The notes beneath the pieces were generated by a model that saw nothing but the letters and a program-made list of their open reading frames with translations, made no database searches and was not told where the DNA came from. This document shows, one piece after another, positions 26,230 through 35,705 of a stretch of 53,927 nt of DNA; the first letter of the stretch is position 1; every line of letters begins with the position of its first letter. The translations under genes and the position numbers were made by a program. The DNA is from Alphaproteobacteria bacterium UBA2966 (GTDB lineage Bacteria > Pseudomonadota > Alphaproteobacteria > UBA2966), in contig DEBC01000098.1 of the NCBI GenBank assembly GCA_002348365.1, positions 89,055 through 142,981 on the forward strand, given 5' to 3'.

Positions 26230-27743
26230 GCGAACAACTCACGGACGTCATTGAATCGCGTGCCCATCGCACGTTGATCTTGCTTGTTCTGGCGTTGGCC
26301 GCCGCGCTTCCCACCATCAATCTGACGGTCGCCAATGCCGTGCTGCCCCAGATGCAGGGCGATCTGTCAGCGAGTCTGGAAGAGGTCGCATGGGTCCTGA
26401 CGGCCGCGCTCGTCTGCACGGCGATCGGCGTACCTACATCGAGCTGGTTCAGCATGAGGTTCGGCCGACGCCGATCACTATTGGTGGCACTGGCGGTTTT
26501 TACCGTTGCATCGGCCATGTTCGGCGCCGCGACGACACTCGAAGAGGTTATTCTCTGGCGGGCCATACAGGGGCTGTTTGGCGGCCCGATTCCGGCGCTT
26601 TGCATGGCATCGCTCCTCGACTTGTTTCCAAAGCGATCACACGCGATGGCTCTCTCCGTGTGGTCTGGCGGGGTAATGCTGGGACCAATCCTGGGTCCAC
26701 CCCTTGGCGGATTCATGGCGGAAATCTACAACTGGAAACTGGCCTTCACATTTCTGGCGCCTTTCGGAGTCCTGAGCGTACTTCTCGTCCTCGCCTCGCT
26801 ACCCGAATCCCGTAAGTTTCCCGATCTTCGGCTCGACTGGCTGGGATTCGCGTCTCTCTGCATCGGTGTGGCGGCCGTTCAGATCATGCTCGATCGCGGC
26901 AACAGGTTGGATTGGTTCGAGTCAGCAGAGATTGTGACCTGGGCCGTCATCGCAGGATTCTCGATTTATCTGTTTGCCGTACATAGCTTCACGACCCAGC
27001 AGCCATTTATCGATCTGCGCATATTTCTCGATCGAAATTACGTGATCGGCTGCTCCTGTATGGCCATATCCGGGATTCTCACGTTTGTGCCCTTGATGTT
27101 GCTCCCGAACCTTCTTGCTCAGCTTCGGGATCTGCCTGTGGAGATCGTCAGCTATATGCTGATACCGCGCGGCGTGGGCTATGCCGTAGGCGTATTCGTT
27201 TTCGGTCGTCTGATCCGTGTCATGGACGGGCGGGCGATGTTAGCGCTCGGATTCGCCATCCAGGCGTATGGATTCTGGTATCTACTGAGTTTTGACCTTT
27301 CCGTCGGGCCGACGCAGGTATTCCTGGGTGGCACTATTCTTGGATTGGGTGAGGGAGTGATGTGGACCCCCCTGGCATCGATTACCTTCCTGACCCTGTC
27401 GCCGGGATTGCGCAGTTATGGCGTGCCCATATTTCAGTTCGGACGTTTCTTCGCGAGCGGCCTGGGTATATCGGTCGCCGTTGCATTGCTGACGCGATCG
27501 ACGCAGGTGAACCGTGCCGCATTGAACGAAAATATTTCCCCCTTCAATGAGCAGTTACAATTTCCCGTCTTCCTACCTGCGTGGGATCCGACATCGCTCC
27601 AGGGTCTCATACAGATCGAGGGAGAACTGATTCGGCAGGCCGCCATGATCGGGTACCTGAATGACTTTTGGGCTCTGTTGCTACTGACACTGACAGTCCT
27701 GCCATTGATCTTGCTCCTTGATAAGCCACACAGGTTGGGCTGA
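26226..27743 (+). CDS. DHA2-family MFS transporter, copy 3 of 5
   Basis: This 505-residue transporter of the same subgroup begins MSEQLTDVIESRAHRTLILL. The ATG overlaps the stop of copy 2 (ATGA), implying translational coupling. The first-helix signature is DLSASLEEVAWVLTAALVC, motif A is SWFSMRFGRRR, and motif C is GGVMLGPILGPPLGGFM. The central LDRGNRLDWFESAEI is shared with its neighbours. The end, GYLNDFWALLLLTLTVLPLIL, matches the other copies. The conserved overall architecture with a divergent motif A and altered helix residues suggests duplication followed by specialisation. Confidence 0.92.
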   Translation: MSEQLTDVIESRAHRTLILLVLALAAALPTINLTVANAVLPQMQGDLSASLEEVAWVLTAALVCTAIGVPTSSWFSMRFGRRRSLLVALAVFTVASAMFGAATTLEEVILWRAIQGLFGGPIPALCMASLLDLFPKRSHAMALSVWSGGVMLGPILGPPLGGFMAEIYNWKLAFTFLAPFGVLSVLLVLASLPESRKFPDLRLDWLGFASLCIGVAAVQIMLDRGNRLDWFESAEIVTWAVIAGFSIYLFAVHSFTTQQPFIDLRIFLDRNYVIGCSCMAISGILTFVPLMLLPNLLAQLRDLPVEIVSYMLIPRGVGYAVGVFVFGRLIRVMDGRAMLALGFAIQAYGFWYLLSFDLSVGPTQVFLGGTILGLGEGVMWTPLASITFLTLSPGLRSYGVPIFQFGRFFASGLGISVAVALLTRSTQVNRAALNENISPFNEQLQFPVFLPAWDPTSLQGLIQIEGELIRQAAMIGYLNDFWALLLLTLTVLPLILLLDKPHRLG

Positions 27744-27759
27744 ACGGGGACGCAGCGGT

Positions 27760-29313
27760 TTGACCGACTCAACGAACATCTCGAGTAGTGCCATTGTCGG
27801 TGATGACCGACCGACCGTTGTCCAGTCACAGTTCCGGCGGACCATCATCCTCGTGTCTGTGACAATCGCCGGCGCCCTACAGACGCTCAGCGCCACCATC
27901 GCCAATGCCGTTCTGCCGCAGATGCAAGGGGATCTCTCTGCCGGGCTGGAGGAAATATCCTGGGTCCTGACAGCGACTATGATTGGCACGGCAATCGGAA
28001 TGCCGTCGGCCGGCTGGCTTGGCATGCGGTTCGGGCGTCGCCGCTGCCTCCTGATCGCCCTCGCCATCTTTACTTTCGCCTCCGGAGCATTGGGGGTCGC
28101 GACCAGCCTTGAAGAGGTCGTCTTCTGGCGTGCTATTCAAGGACTTGCCGGCGGCCCAATGCTGCCGCTCACCATGCCGATCCTGATCGACGTGTATCCC
28201 AAGAGAGAACACGGCATGGTCATGGGGTTCTGGGCAGGTGGCAGCATGACGGGTGCGATTCTCGGGCCTCCCATCGGAGGTTTTCTGGCCGAGATTTACA
28301 ATTGGCGCCTTGCCTTCGTCTGCATGGTTCCGCCGAGTTTAATCGCGTACTACATGATTGCGCTTACGGTTCCGCATTTCAAAGGCCGACCCAGCCTGCG
28401 TCTCGACTGGATCGGCTTCATGAGCCTGGCAACCTGTCTCGCTTCGCTCCAGATCATGTTGGACCGCGGAAATCGGCTTGATTGGTTCGAATCTCGCGAG
28501 ATCGTCCTGTGGGCAGTCCTAACAATCACCGCACTCTACGTGTTCATTGCCCGCTGCTTTTACGCAAGACAGCCTTTCATCGATCTTCGGATTTTTCTCC
28601 ACAAGAATTTCTCGATCTGCGCCTTTTGTATGGTGATCGGCGGATTGACGTCTTTCGCAGGGCTCATGCTTTTGCCGTCGTTTCTCGGACGGCTACAGAA
28701 CTTACCCCTGGAAACGGTGTCCCTGATGCTGACCCCTCGGGGAATCGGATTCATGGCGGGCATCTTCATCCTCGGCCATCTCATCAAAATCATGGACGCC
28801 CGGGCCATGATGGCACTCGGATTCACCATTCAAGCAGTCGCCGCGTGGTACATGACAACATTTGACCTGACGGTGGGCCTCTATGAGGTATTCATTGCCG
28901 GCGTGGGACTTGGCATGGGCGAAGCCGTTCTATGGATTCCGCTGGCAATCCTCGCTTTCGCGCCTCTCCCAGCCAGTCTTCATGACTATGCAGCCGCCAT
29001 CATTCACTCTTCAAGGTTCTTTGGGGGAGGAATCGGAATTTCACTTGGCGTCACCATTCTCGCGCGCTCGACGCAGGCAAATCGCGCGGAGCTCAATGAA
29101 TTCCTCTCTCCGTTCAACGAAACTCTGAACGCTATCGGAACGCAGGGGATGTGGAACCTTTCAAGCATTCAGGGACTCATGCGATTGGACTTTGAGGTCT
29201 TCCGACAGGCATCGATGATCGCTTATGTGAACGATTTCTGGGCGTTGGCTTTGTCGGCGCTCATTGTTCTGCCCCTGATCGTCTTCCTCGATCGCCCGCA
29301 AGGCGTCGAATGA
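27760..29313 (+). CDS. DHA2-family MFS transporter, copy 4 of 5
   Basis: This 517-residue transporter uses the TTG at 27760. The start gives MTDSTNISS, resembling the MTDE/MTDR N-termini of copies 1, 2 and 5, and lies 16 bp after the stop of copy 3. A longer frame from 27718 would overlap copy 3. The family core is DLSAGLEEISWVLTATMIG, motif A is GWLGMRFGRRR, and motif C is GGSMTGAILGPPIGGFL. The central segment LDRGNRLDWFESREI is present. The N-terminal cytoplasmic part is about 15 residues longer than in the others. Confidence 0.9.
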   Translation: MTDSTNISSSAIVGDDRPTVVQSQFRRTIILVSVTIAGALQTLSATIANAVLPQMQGDLSAGLEEISWVLTATMIGTAIGMPSAGWLGMRFGRRRCLLIALAIFTFASGALGVATSLEEVVFWRAIQGLAGGPMLPLTMPILIDVYPKREHGMVMGFWAGGSMTGAILGPPIGGFLAEIYNWRLAFVCMVPPSLIAYYMIALTVPHFKGRPSLRLDWIGFMSLATCLASLQIMLDRGNRLDWFESREIVLWAVLTITALYVFIARCFYARQPFIDLRIFLHKNFSICAFCMVIGGLTSFAGLMLLPSFLGRLQNLPLETVSLMLTPRGIGFMAGIFILGHLIKIMDARAMMALGFTIQAVAAWYMTTFDLTVGLYEVFIAGVGLGMGEAVLWIPLAILAFAPLPASLHDYAAAIIHSSRFFGGGIGISLGVTILARSTQANRAELNEFLSPFNETLNAIGTQGMWNLSSIQGLMRLDFEVFRQASMIAYVNDFWALALSALIVLPLIVFLDRPQGVE

Positions 29314-29368
29314 GTTTCGGGCCGGCTCGTCACCGGCAGTACGTGAGGATTGTGGCAGGTATGCCTGG

Positions 29369-30904
29369 ATGACGGACAGGGAAGACCATGTCAGTGAGCG
29401 GTTACTTACCGACTCACCGGCACAGCGCACCGCCATTCTCATATCAACGATGTTCGCGAGTTCTCTACCGACCGTGAACATCACTGTCGTCAATGTCGTA
29501 TTGCCGCAGATGCGCGGAGACCTTTCGGCCGGCATTGAAGAAATTTCATGGGCGTTGACCGCAACATTGATCGCGATGGCGATCAGCATGCCCACCGCGG
29601 GCTGGATCACGAACCGCTTCGGTGGCCGCCAGTCAGTACTCGCAATGACCCTCGCCTTCACTGTGTCGACGGGCATGCTGGGCCCTGCGACGACCCTCGA
29701 AGAGGTCATCTTTTGGCGGTTTTGTCAGGGACTCTTTGGAGGCCTCATACCATCACTCTCCATGGTGATCGTTCTCAATTCCTATCCTCAGCGGCAACAC
29801 GCGAGGGCCCTCGCATTGTGGGCTGGCGGCATCATGATAGGCCCTGTCGTGGGGCCTGTACTGGGCGGCTATCTATCGGAAATTCATAGCTGGCGGCTCG
29901 CCTTCCTGTTCATGGTGCCTTGGGGTGTCATCGCCTATCTCACCTTGCTTGCCGTAATTCCAGCGACATCCAAACAGGCAAATCTGAGACTGGATTGGCT
30001 CGGATTCCTGACTCTCGCCATCGCTTTGGCTTCGGCGCAATTGATGCTGGACCGGGGCAATCGCCTCGACTGGTTCGAGTCTCATGAGATTGTTATCTGG
30101 GCTGTGATTTTCGGATTCGCGTTTTATCTGTTCGTGGCTCACAGCATCACCACGCGTCAGCCATTCATAGATCTGCGAATATTTGCCGATAGGAACTTCG
30201 TTATCGGTACCGCATTCATGTTCGTGAATGGTGCCATCACGTTCGCGTCGCTCATGCTTTTACCCACACTCCTCGGCGATTTGCGCGACGTCCCGGCAGA
30301 GACGATCGGCATCCTTCTCACTCCGCGATCCTTCGGGTTCATCTTTGGCACTTACATCCTTGGACGGCTCATCAGATTCATGGACCCACGGCTCATGCTG
30401 GCCCTGGGCTACGTCGTCAATGCCTGGGCGTTCTGGTACATGGCACAGTTCAATCTTACTGTCGGCACAACCGAGGTATTCATCGCGGGATTCTTGTTGG
30501 GATTGGGCGAAGGGATCGCGTGGACACCACTCGTGACCATCACGTTTTCGAGCCTCACTCAGGAGCTTCGCAGCTATGCGGTCGCCATGTTTCACTCGGC
30601 TCGCTTCTTTGCAAGCGGCGTGGGAATTTCCCTGGTGGTCGTCGTATTGACCCGGTCCATGCAAACCAACCGCGCGGAGTTGAACGAGTCTCTCTCTCAC
30701 TTCAGTGAAAACGCGGAATTCAGCGGGATCAGCGCGCTATGGAGTCTGGACCATCTTGGCGGCCTTGCGGCGCTGGAGAGTGAATTGGTCCGCCAGGCTA
30801 CGATGATCAGTTACGTCAATGATTTCTGGGTTCTCATGTTCGCTTCGCTCTTGGTCATGCCTCTTGCTCTACTGGCAAAACCGATCTGGAAACGTCCAGC
30901 CTGA
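29369..30904 (+). CDS. DHA2-family MFS transporter, copy 5 of 5
   Basis: This 511-residue transporter starts at ATG 29369 (MTDREDHVSERLL). It keeps DLSAGIEEISWALTATLIA, but motif A differs most (GWITNRFGGRQ, losing one of the basic residues). Motif C is GGIMIGPVVGPVLGGYL. LDRGNRLDWFESHEI is conserved. The C-terminal helix ends VNDFWVLMFASLLVMPLAL. It is 55 bp after copy 4 and 52 bp before the Rieske oxygenase gene on the same strand, so transporter and oxygenase expression may be linked. Confidence 0.92.
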   Translation: MTDREDHVSERLLTDSPAQRTAILISTMFASSLPTVNITVVNVVLPQMRGDLSAGIEEISWALTATLIAMAISMPTAGWITNRFGGRQSVLAMTLAFTVSTGMLGPATTLEEVIFWRFCQGLFGGLIPSLSMVIVLNSYPQRQHARALALWAGGIMIGPVVGPVLGGYLSEIHSWRLAFLFMVPWGVIAYLTLLAVIPATSKQANLRLDWLGFLTLAIALASAQLMLDRGNRLDWFESHEIVIWAVIFGFAFYLFVAHSITTRQPFIDLRIFADRNFVIGTAFMFVNGAITFASLMLLPTLLGDLRDVPAETIGILLTPRSFGFIFGTYILGRLIRFMDPRLMLALGYVVNAWAFWYMAQFNLTVGTTEVFIAGFLLGLGEGIAWTPLVTITFSSLTQELRSYAVAMFHSARFFASGVGISLVVVVLTRSMQTNRAELNESLSHFSENAEFSGISALWSLDHLGGLAALESELVRQATMISYVNDFWVLMFASLLVMPLALLAKPIWKRPA

Positions 30905-30956
30905 GCCAAAATGATCGGTTTCTTGACTCGGGCGATCTAGGATATTTCAAGTAGCC

Positions 30957-32291
30957 ATGCCGATGCGGAACCAGGACATCTGCCAGAGCTATTCGGGTTA
31001 CCTCCTGCGGGACGTCCCTGCCGAGGATTCGGAGCTCACGCATGTGGGGCCCACCACCCCAATGGGGGAACTGCTGCGCCGGTCCTGGCACCCCGTGTGC
31101 CTTACCCAGCAGCTGGGTGACCTGCCCCTCGCCGTCAGGTTGCTGGGGGAAGACCTCGTCGCGTACCGCGACAGATCTGGACAAATCGGTTTACTCCATC
31201 GGCATTGCAGCCACCGGGGCACATCGCTTGAATTCGGAATCGTCTCCGGTCGCGGATTACGCTGCTGCTATCACGGGTGGCTCTTCGACCATGACGGCGC
31301 CATTCTCGAAACCCCTGGGGAACCATCCGGTTCAAACTTGAAAGCCTCGTTCAATCATGGTGCTTACCCGGCCGTCGAGCATCGAGGTTTGGTATTTGCA
31401 TACCTGGGCCCGCCCGCCACGAAGCCTCCATTGCCACAACTCGATACTCTGGAAACGCTACGAGACCAATTGGTACCGTTCTCGCTATGGCACCCGTGCA
31501 ACTGGCTGCAGGTGTTAGAGAATTTCATGGATCCTATCCATACGATATTCCTGCACAGCGATTATGCCGAGATCCAGTTGTCGGAGGCATATGCTGCGCG
31601 TCCGGAACTCCATTGGGAAGAGGTCGATGGCGGAATGATCTGCGTCTCCACCCGTCGGCTGGATGCAGATTACGTGTGGCTACGTACCAACCACCTCCTG
31701 CTGCCCAATTTCGTGCAGGTTGGGACGTTGTACGAGGACGGCAAGGAAAAGAACTTCAGTCGTGCCGGTATTACCCGTTGGGTTGTCCCACACGATGACA
31801 CGCACTGTTCGATCATTGGCTGGCGGCATTTCAACGAAGATGTTCCCTCACTGCTGTTGGGCGATCCCGAAGAATGCGGTGTCGATCAAATGGATGCGGT
31901 GGGACAATCGGGCGGACGCTCCTCTGAAGAAGCTCAACGAAATCCGGGTGACTGGGACGTAATGGTGAGCCAACGCCCGATCGCCATTCATGCGCTGGAA
32001 CACGCCGGCACGACCGACCAGGGAGTGATGATGCTCCGCCGCATCCTTAGAATGGCTGCGCGCGGAGAAAATCAAGCACCCCTTCCCCTTCATGAGAAGA
32101 CCGGAGCGATCAATACACAGACCCAGGACACCGTCATGCGTGTTCGCACCCCCGAAGGCACGGACGAGCGTCAGCACCTGCGTGAGTTGTGCAAACGCGT
32201 GACGAATATCATTGCGTCCTGCGGCGACTTGGAAGGCGAATCACGGCTCGACCGCATTCGCAAAGGCATCACATCACTGGTGGTAGAGTGA
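30957..32291 (+). CDS. Rieske non-heme iron oxygenase, alpha subunit (first)
   Basis: This 444-residue aromatic-ring-hydroxylating-type oxygenase resembles the phthalate 4,5-dioxygenase/vanillate demethylase group. The Rieske [2Fe-2S] ligands are in LHRHCSHRGTS (Cys-x-His) and LRCCYHGWLFD (Cys-x2-His), near residues 80-110. The mononuclear iron site has the D-x2-H-x4-H motif in NFMDPIHTIFLH. No beta subunit is present, as expected for this homotrimeric group. The electron donor is probably the PDR-family reductase at 35.9 kb. The second Rieske protein at 34.3 kb shares N-terminal VPAED-ELTHVGP-TP-GE-LR-WHPV and is a clear paralogue. The substrate is unknown. Confidence 0.93.
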   Translation: MPMRNQDICQSYSGYLLRDVPAEDSELTHVGPTTPMGELLRRSWHPVCLTQQLGDLPLAVRLLGEDLVAYRDRSGQIGLLHRHCSHRGTSLEFGIVSGRGLRCCYHGWLFDHDGAILETPGEPSGSNLKASFNHGAYPAVEHRGLVFAYLGPPATKPPLPQLDTLETLRDQLVPFSLWHPCNWLQVLENFMDPIHTIFLHSDYAEIQLSEAYAARPELHWEEVDGGMICVSTRRLDADYVWLRTNHLLLPNFVQVGTLYEDGKEKNFSRAGITRWVVPHDDTHCSIIGWRHFNEDVPSLLLGDPEECGVDQMDAVGQSGGRSSEEAQRNPGDWDVMVSQRPIAIHALEHAGTTDQGVMMLRRILRMAARGENQAPLPLHEKTGAINTQTQDTVMRVRTPEGTDERQHLRELCKRVTNIIASCGDLEGESRLDRIRKGITSLVVE

Positions 32292-32351
32292 CCTCACCGG
32301 GTGAGATGATGTAGATGATTGGCAATAGCTGATCTGACAGGCCACTCTGTT

Positions 32352-33149
32352 ATGCACCTTCACGCGAACGGCATCGACATTCACTATGTCATCGAGGGGC
32401 CCGAAGATGCTCCCATCGTGACGTTCAGTCACTCGCTGGGGAGTTCGATGGATCTGTGGGAGTCACAGTCGAACCTCCTCAAGGATCGCTTCCGTGTCCT
32501 TCGGTACGACAACCGCGGCCATGGCGGCACGCAGGTCACGCCGGCACCCTATTCCTTCGAACAGTTTGCCGAAGACGCATACGCACTCCTTCAGAGTCTT
32601 GGTATTCAGCGGACACATTTCGTCGGCTTGTCGAACGGCGGCATGATCGCTCAAACCCTCGCACTGGCCCACCCTGATTGCGTGCGAACACTTGTTCTCT
32701 GCGACACGACAAGCCGACCTCCGGACGCGACGATTCCGATCTGGGAAGAACGGGCGGTGACCGCACTTTCGGAAGGTATGGCGCCGATCGTGTCGACGAC
32801 GATCGAGCGCTGGTTCAACCCGGGGGTCCGCGAAAGCGATCCCACACTGGTCTCTCATTTCGCCGAACTGATCCGATCGACGTCGCCAGAGGCGTATGCC
32901 GCTTGCTGCCGCGCCATCCAGAAGGTGAATCTAACCGATCGCATCCACGAAATTGGCGTTCCCACGCTTCTTCTGGTCGGCTCCGAAGATGTCGGCACGG
33001 TCATCGAAGAGCACGAAATCATTCGTGATCGTATTTCTGGGTCAGAGCTGATTGTTTTTGAGGGTGCGGCGCATCTGTCCAATTTGTGCGCACCCGATGC
33101 ATTCAATAATGCACTCGCCGGCTTTCTCGACCGCAACGCCGAGGCGTGA
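32352..33149 (+). CDS. Alpha/beta hydrolase (3-oxoadipate enol-lactonase-like)
   Basis: This protein of about 265 residues is an alpha/beta-hydrolase resembling PcaD/enol-lactonase and related ring-cleavage hydrolases. The oxyanion region is VTFSHSLGSSMDLW, followed by RVLRYDNRGHGGT. The nucleophile elbow is FVGLSNGGMIAQTLA (Ser), with Asp in LLVGSEDVGTVIEEH and His in FEGAAHLSNLCAPDAF. I use the ATG at 32352; a TTG at 32319 would add 11 residues of little conservation. It follows the Rieske gene by 60 bp and its stop touches the next coding region. This is consistent with oxygenation followed by hydrolysis of the same substrate class, which is inference. Confidence 0.88.
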   Translation: MHLHANGIDIHYVIEGPEDAPIVTFSHSLGSSMDLWESQSNLLKDRFRVLRYDNRGHGGTQVTPAPYSFEQFAEDAYALLQSLGIQRTHFVGLSNGGMIAQTLALAHPDCVRTLVLCDTTSRPPDATIPIWEERAVTALSEGMAPIVSTTIERWFNPGVRESDPTLVSHFAELIRSTSPEAYAACCRAIQKVNLTDRIHEIGVPTLLLVGSEDVGTVIEEHEIIRDRISGSELIVFEGAAHLSNLCAPDAFNNALAGFLDRNAEA

Positions 33150-33163
33150 GGAAAAATTCGCTG

Positions 33164-34249
33164 ATGACGCCTCTGCAAAAAGTTGACGGCGAACGCGTCT
33201 GGTGCGGCCCGGAGATGGCCGAAAGGCGTTCCGAATGGACGCATAATCTCAGCGACGTGGAAATTGCGGAGATCGATGCCGCGGTCGAACACGTCTCGAA
33301 GGGCGGCCTGGGAATCCTCGAAATCAATGCCGCAAACTTTCCCCTGCCGACACTCGGGAACACACTGCATCAGGTGCGCAAGGATTTGCTGGAAGGGCGC
33401 GGTTTCGCGGTCGTACGCGGGTTGCCCGTTTCACGTTACGACGCACGGCAGACCGCCGTTGCTTATTTCGGCATCGGCGCTCATCTCGGCGAAGCCGTCG
33501 CCCAGAACGCAAAGGGCCACGCACTGGGACATGTTTGCGACCTTGGTATTGGAGACAGCCTATGGTCGGTCCCAACGGCGCGCGGATACCAGACCTCTGA
33601 AGAACTGATTTTTCATACAGATGCACCGGATCTGGTCGGGCTGCTGTGCCTGCATCCGGCCAAATCCGGCGGTCTCAGCCGAATTGCCAGTACTGGAATG
33701 TTGTTCAACCGAATTCTGGAGTCGCGACCCGATCTCGCTGAAACTCTCACGGAAATCACCTATCGCGATCGCCGCGGAGAAATCCCCGAGGGCCGCGAAC
33801 CTTGGTACCGCCTCCCCGTGTTCAACTTTCACGACGGCCGCCTGCTATCGAACTATGTTCGCAGCGTAATTCAGAAAGCGCAGCGATTTCCGGAAGTGCC
33901 GCGCCTGACCGACAAACAGGTTGAGGCGTTCGATTTTCTCGATACGACTGTGTCCGATCCAACCCTTTATCTGGAACTGGAGTTTGAGCCTGGAGACATC
34001 CAGTTTCTCTGCAATCACTACATCATGCATTCCCGGACGGCCTACGAGGATTATCCAGACCCTGAACGACGGCGGCACCTCTTACGATTGTGGCTGGCCG
34101 CCGAGGATGGCCCACCACTTCCCGCACCGTACGACGAATTCATGGGCAAGACGCGTTCGGGTCGTCCAAACGGCTATCAAGTGGCGGGCGCTCAACTAAC
34201 AGCACCACTGGAAGTCGAGTACGGCGGACCCGAGACCGTTCGACAGTAA
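33164..34249 (+). CDS. TauD/TfdA-family (gamma-butyrobetaine hydroxylase-like) Fe/2OG dioxygenase
   Basis: This 361-residue member of the TauD/TfdA superfamily has its metal triad in EELIFHTDAPDLVGLLCLHP (His, Asp) and CNHYIMHSRTAYEDYPDPERRRHLLRLWL (distal His, followed by the arginine that binds 2-oxoglutarate). The N-terminal about 60 residues lie outside the barrel. ATG 33164 is preferred to a GTG at 33146, because GAGGAAAA precedes the ATG by eight bases and the GTG overlaps the hydrolase stop. It lies at the end of the Rieske-hydrolase run and is convergent with the second Rieske gene 24 bp away. Confidence 0.9.
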   Translation: MTPLQKVDGERVWCGPEMAERRSEWTHNLSDVEIAEIDAAVEHVSKGGLGILEINAANFPLPTLGNTLHQVRKDLLEGRGFAVVRGLPVSRYDARQTAVAYFGIGAHLGEAVAQNAKGHALGHVCDLGIGDSLWSVPTARGYQTSEELIFHTDAPDLVGLLCLHPAKSGGLSRIASTGMLFNRILESRPDLAETLTEITYRDRRGEIPEGREPWYRLPVFNFHDGRLLSNYVRSVIQKAQRFPEVPRLTDKQVEAFDFLDTTVSDPTLYLELEFEPGDIQFLCNHYIMHSRTAYEDYPDPERRRHLLRLWLAAEDGPPLPAPYDEFMGKTRSGRPNGYQVAGAQLTAPLEVEYGGPETVRQ

Positions 34250-34273
34250 ATCGCTGACGCCGCGGCCCAAGCC

Positions 34274-35653
34274 TTATCTGGCCGTCTTTTCGTCTCCGGC
34301 ATACTCGGCCGTCAGGGCCTTCAAGCCGCGCTCGATTTCGGCCTGCCGCTCACCATCTTCATAGGCATCTCCGGCAAAGATCGCTTCGATCACCCGTCGT
34401 CCGAGTTCCTTCATCATCACCCTGTCGTCGACGTCCGGCTGTTCCGGAATCCGCAGAATGGTGTCGTGGGTGTATGTGTGAATCAGACCGTTGCTGCGCT
34501 TCTTGTCGGCCGGTTGCGGAACCCGCTCTTCGCTGTGCGAACCGTTTCGCAGAATACGACGCATGCGGACGACCCCCTCATCGCTGGCGCCACGATGTTC
34601 GAGACCGTGAATGGCGATTTCACGCTGGCTTATCTGAGCCTCGTAGTCGCCGGGCGTACGTTGCTTTTCCTCGTAAGGGCGATCGCCCGTCTGTCCAAAG
34701 AAATCCACGCTGTTGTCACTGCACTCCTCCGGTTTCCCCAAGCTCTTGGGATCGATATTACTGTTGTAATGCCGGAAACCGAATATCCAGCAGTGCGTGT
34801 CATCAATCGGGACCGTCCAGCGCGTAATGCTGGCGCGGCCGAAGTACTTTTCTTCGTCGGCGTCTTCCCACAACGCCGCGACCTGGCCGAGATTGGGCGC
34901 AAGAAGGTGGTTGCTTCGCACCCAAACCATGTCGCCGACGCGACGGCAATTGATGTAGTACATGCCGTCTTCGAGCTCGCCAAAATCCACTGTCGGCATG
35001 TTTCCCCAGGCGTCCGTGAACTGAACGTTTGTCAGGTTCGTGTGGAGAAATACCGCATGGACCGGATCCATGAAGTTCTCGGCGACCTGCAGCCAGTTGC
35101 ACGGATGGTGGATGGAGTACGGCACCAGCTTGTTGTCGTGGGGCTGTTCAAAAGTATCGAGGATGGGAAATTCCGGCTTTTCCTCTGGCGGCCCCATGTA
35201 AGCGAAGACCAGGCCTTTGTATTCAATTGCGGGATAGGCGCCGTGATAGAAGCTGTCCTTGAGCTTCGAGTCCGGCGGTTCGCCCGGCGTCTCCAGGATG
35301 CGTCCGTCGACATCGAACAGCCAACCGTGATAGCAGCAGCGAATACCGTGTTCCGATACGATCCCGTACTCGAGCGAGGTCCCCCGGTGGCTGCAATGCT
35401 TGTGTAACACCCCGACGTTGCCCGATTTGTCTCGGAAAGCCACAAGGTCTTCGCCCAAGATTCGTGTCGCATGTGGCAGATCCGTGAGGTTGCTCGACAG
35501 CGCGACCGGGTGCCAGAATTTCCTGAGATATTCGCCGCAAGGCGTTCCCGGTCCGACATGGGTCAGTTCGGGGTCCTCGGCGGGCACCTCACTCATGAAA
35601 TACCCCGCGAACGTCTCGTTGGAGATGGACTCGGACTTTTCCTGCGCGCTCAT
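34274..35653 (-). CDS. Rieske non-heme iron oxygenase, alpha subunit (second)
   Basis: This 459-residue paralogue of the oxygenase at 31 kb has Rieske ligands in LHKHCSHRGTS and IRCCYHGWLFD, and the mononuclear iron motif in NFMDPVHAVFLH. The middle and C-terminal catalytic regions (GFRHYNSNIDPKS, REIAIHGLEHRGASDEGV) also match the first copy. The ATG has GGAGGAGCAGGAG upstream. It is divergent from the PDR-family reductase across a 246-bp region with an 8-bp inverted repeat, the arrangement expected for an oxygenase and its dedicated reductase. The C-terminus is acidic and longer than in the first copy. Confidence 0.93.
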   Translation of the reverse strand: MSAQEKSESISNETFAGYFMSEVPAEDPELTHVGPGTPCGEYLRKFWHPVALSSNLTDLPHATRILGEDLVAFRDKSGNVGVLHKHCSHRGTSLEYGIVSEHGIRCCYHGWLFDVDGRILETPGEPPDSKLKDSFYHGAYPAIEYKGLVFAYMGPPEEKPEFPILDTFEQPHDNKLVPYSIHHPCNWLQVAENFMDPVHAVFLHTNLTNVQFTDAWGNMPTVDFGELEDGMYYINCRRVGDMVWVRSNHLLAPNLGQVAALWEDADEEKYFGRASITRWTVPIDDTHCWIFGFRHYNSNIDPKSLGKPEECSDNSVDFFGQTGDRPYEEKQRTPGDYEAQISQREIAIHGLEHRGASDEGVVRMRRILRNGSHSEERVPQPADKKRSNGLIHTYTHDTILRIPEQPDVDDRVMMKELGRRVIEAIFAGDAYEDGERQAEIERGLKALTAEYAGDEKTAR

Positions 35654-35680
35654 GGCTCCTGCTCCTCCGGGAGGGAATGG

Positions 35681-35705
35681 ATCGTGTTCCTACGGGACAC
35701 GATCA
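35681..35705. promoter_or_regulatory. Inverted repeat, candidate operator between oxygenase and reductase genes
   Basis: GATCGTGT at 35681-35688 and ACACGATC at 35698-35705 form a perfect 8-bp inverted repeat with a 9-nt spacer. It lies 28 bp upstream of the second Rieske gene's start codon, in the divergent region shared with the reductase gene. A protein dimer operator or a small leader hairpin would both fit. Confidence 0.45.
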
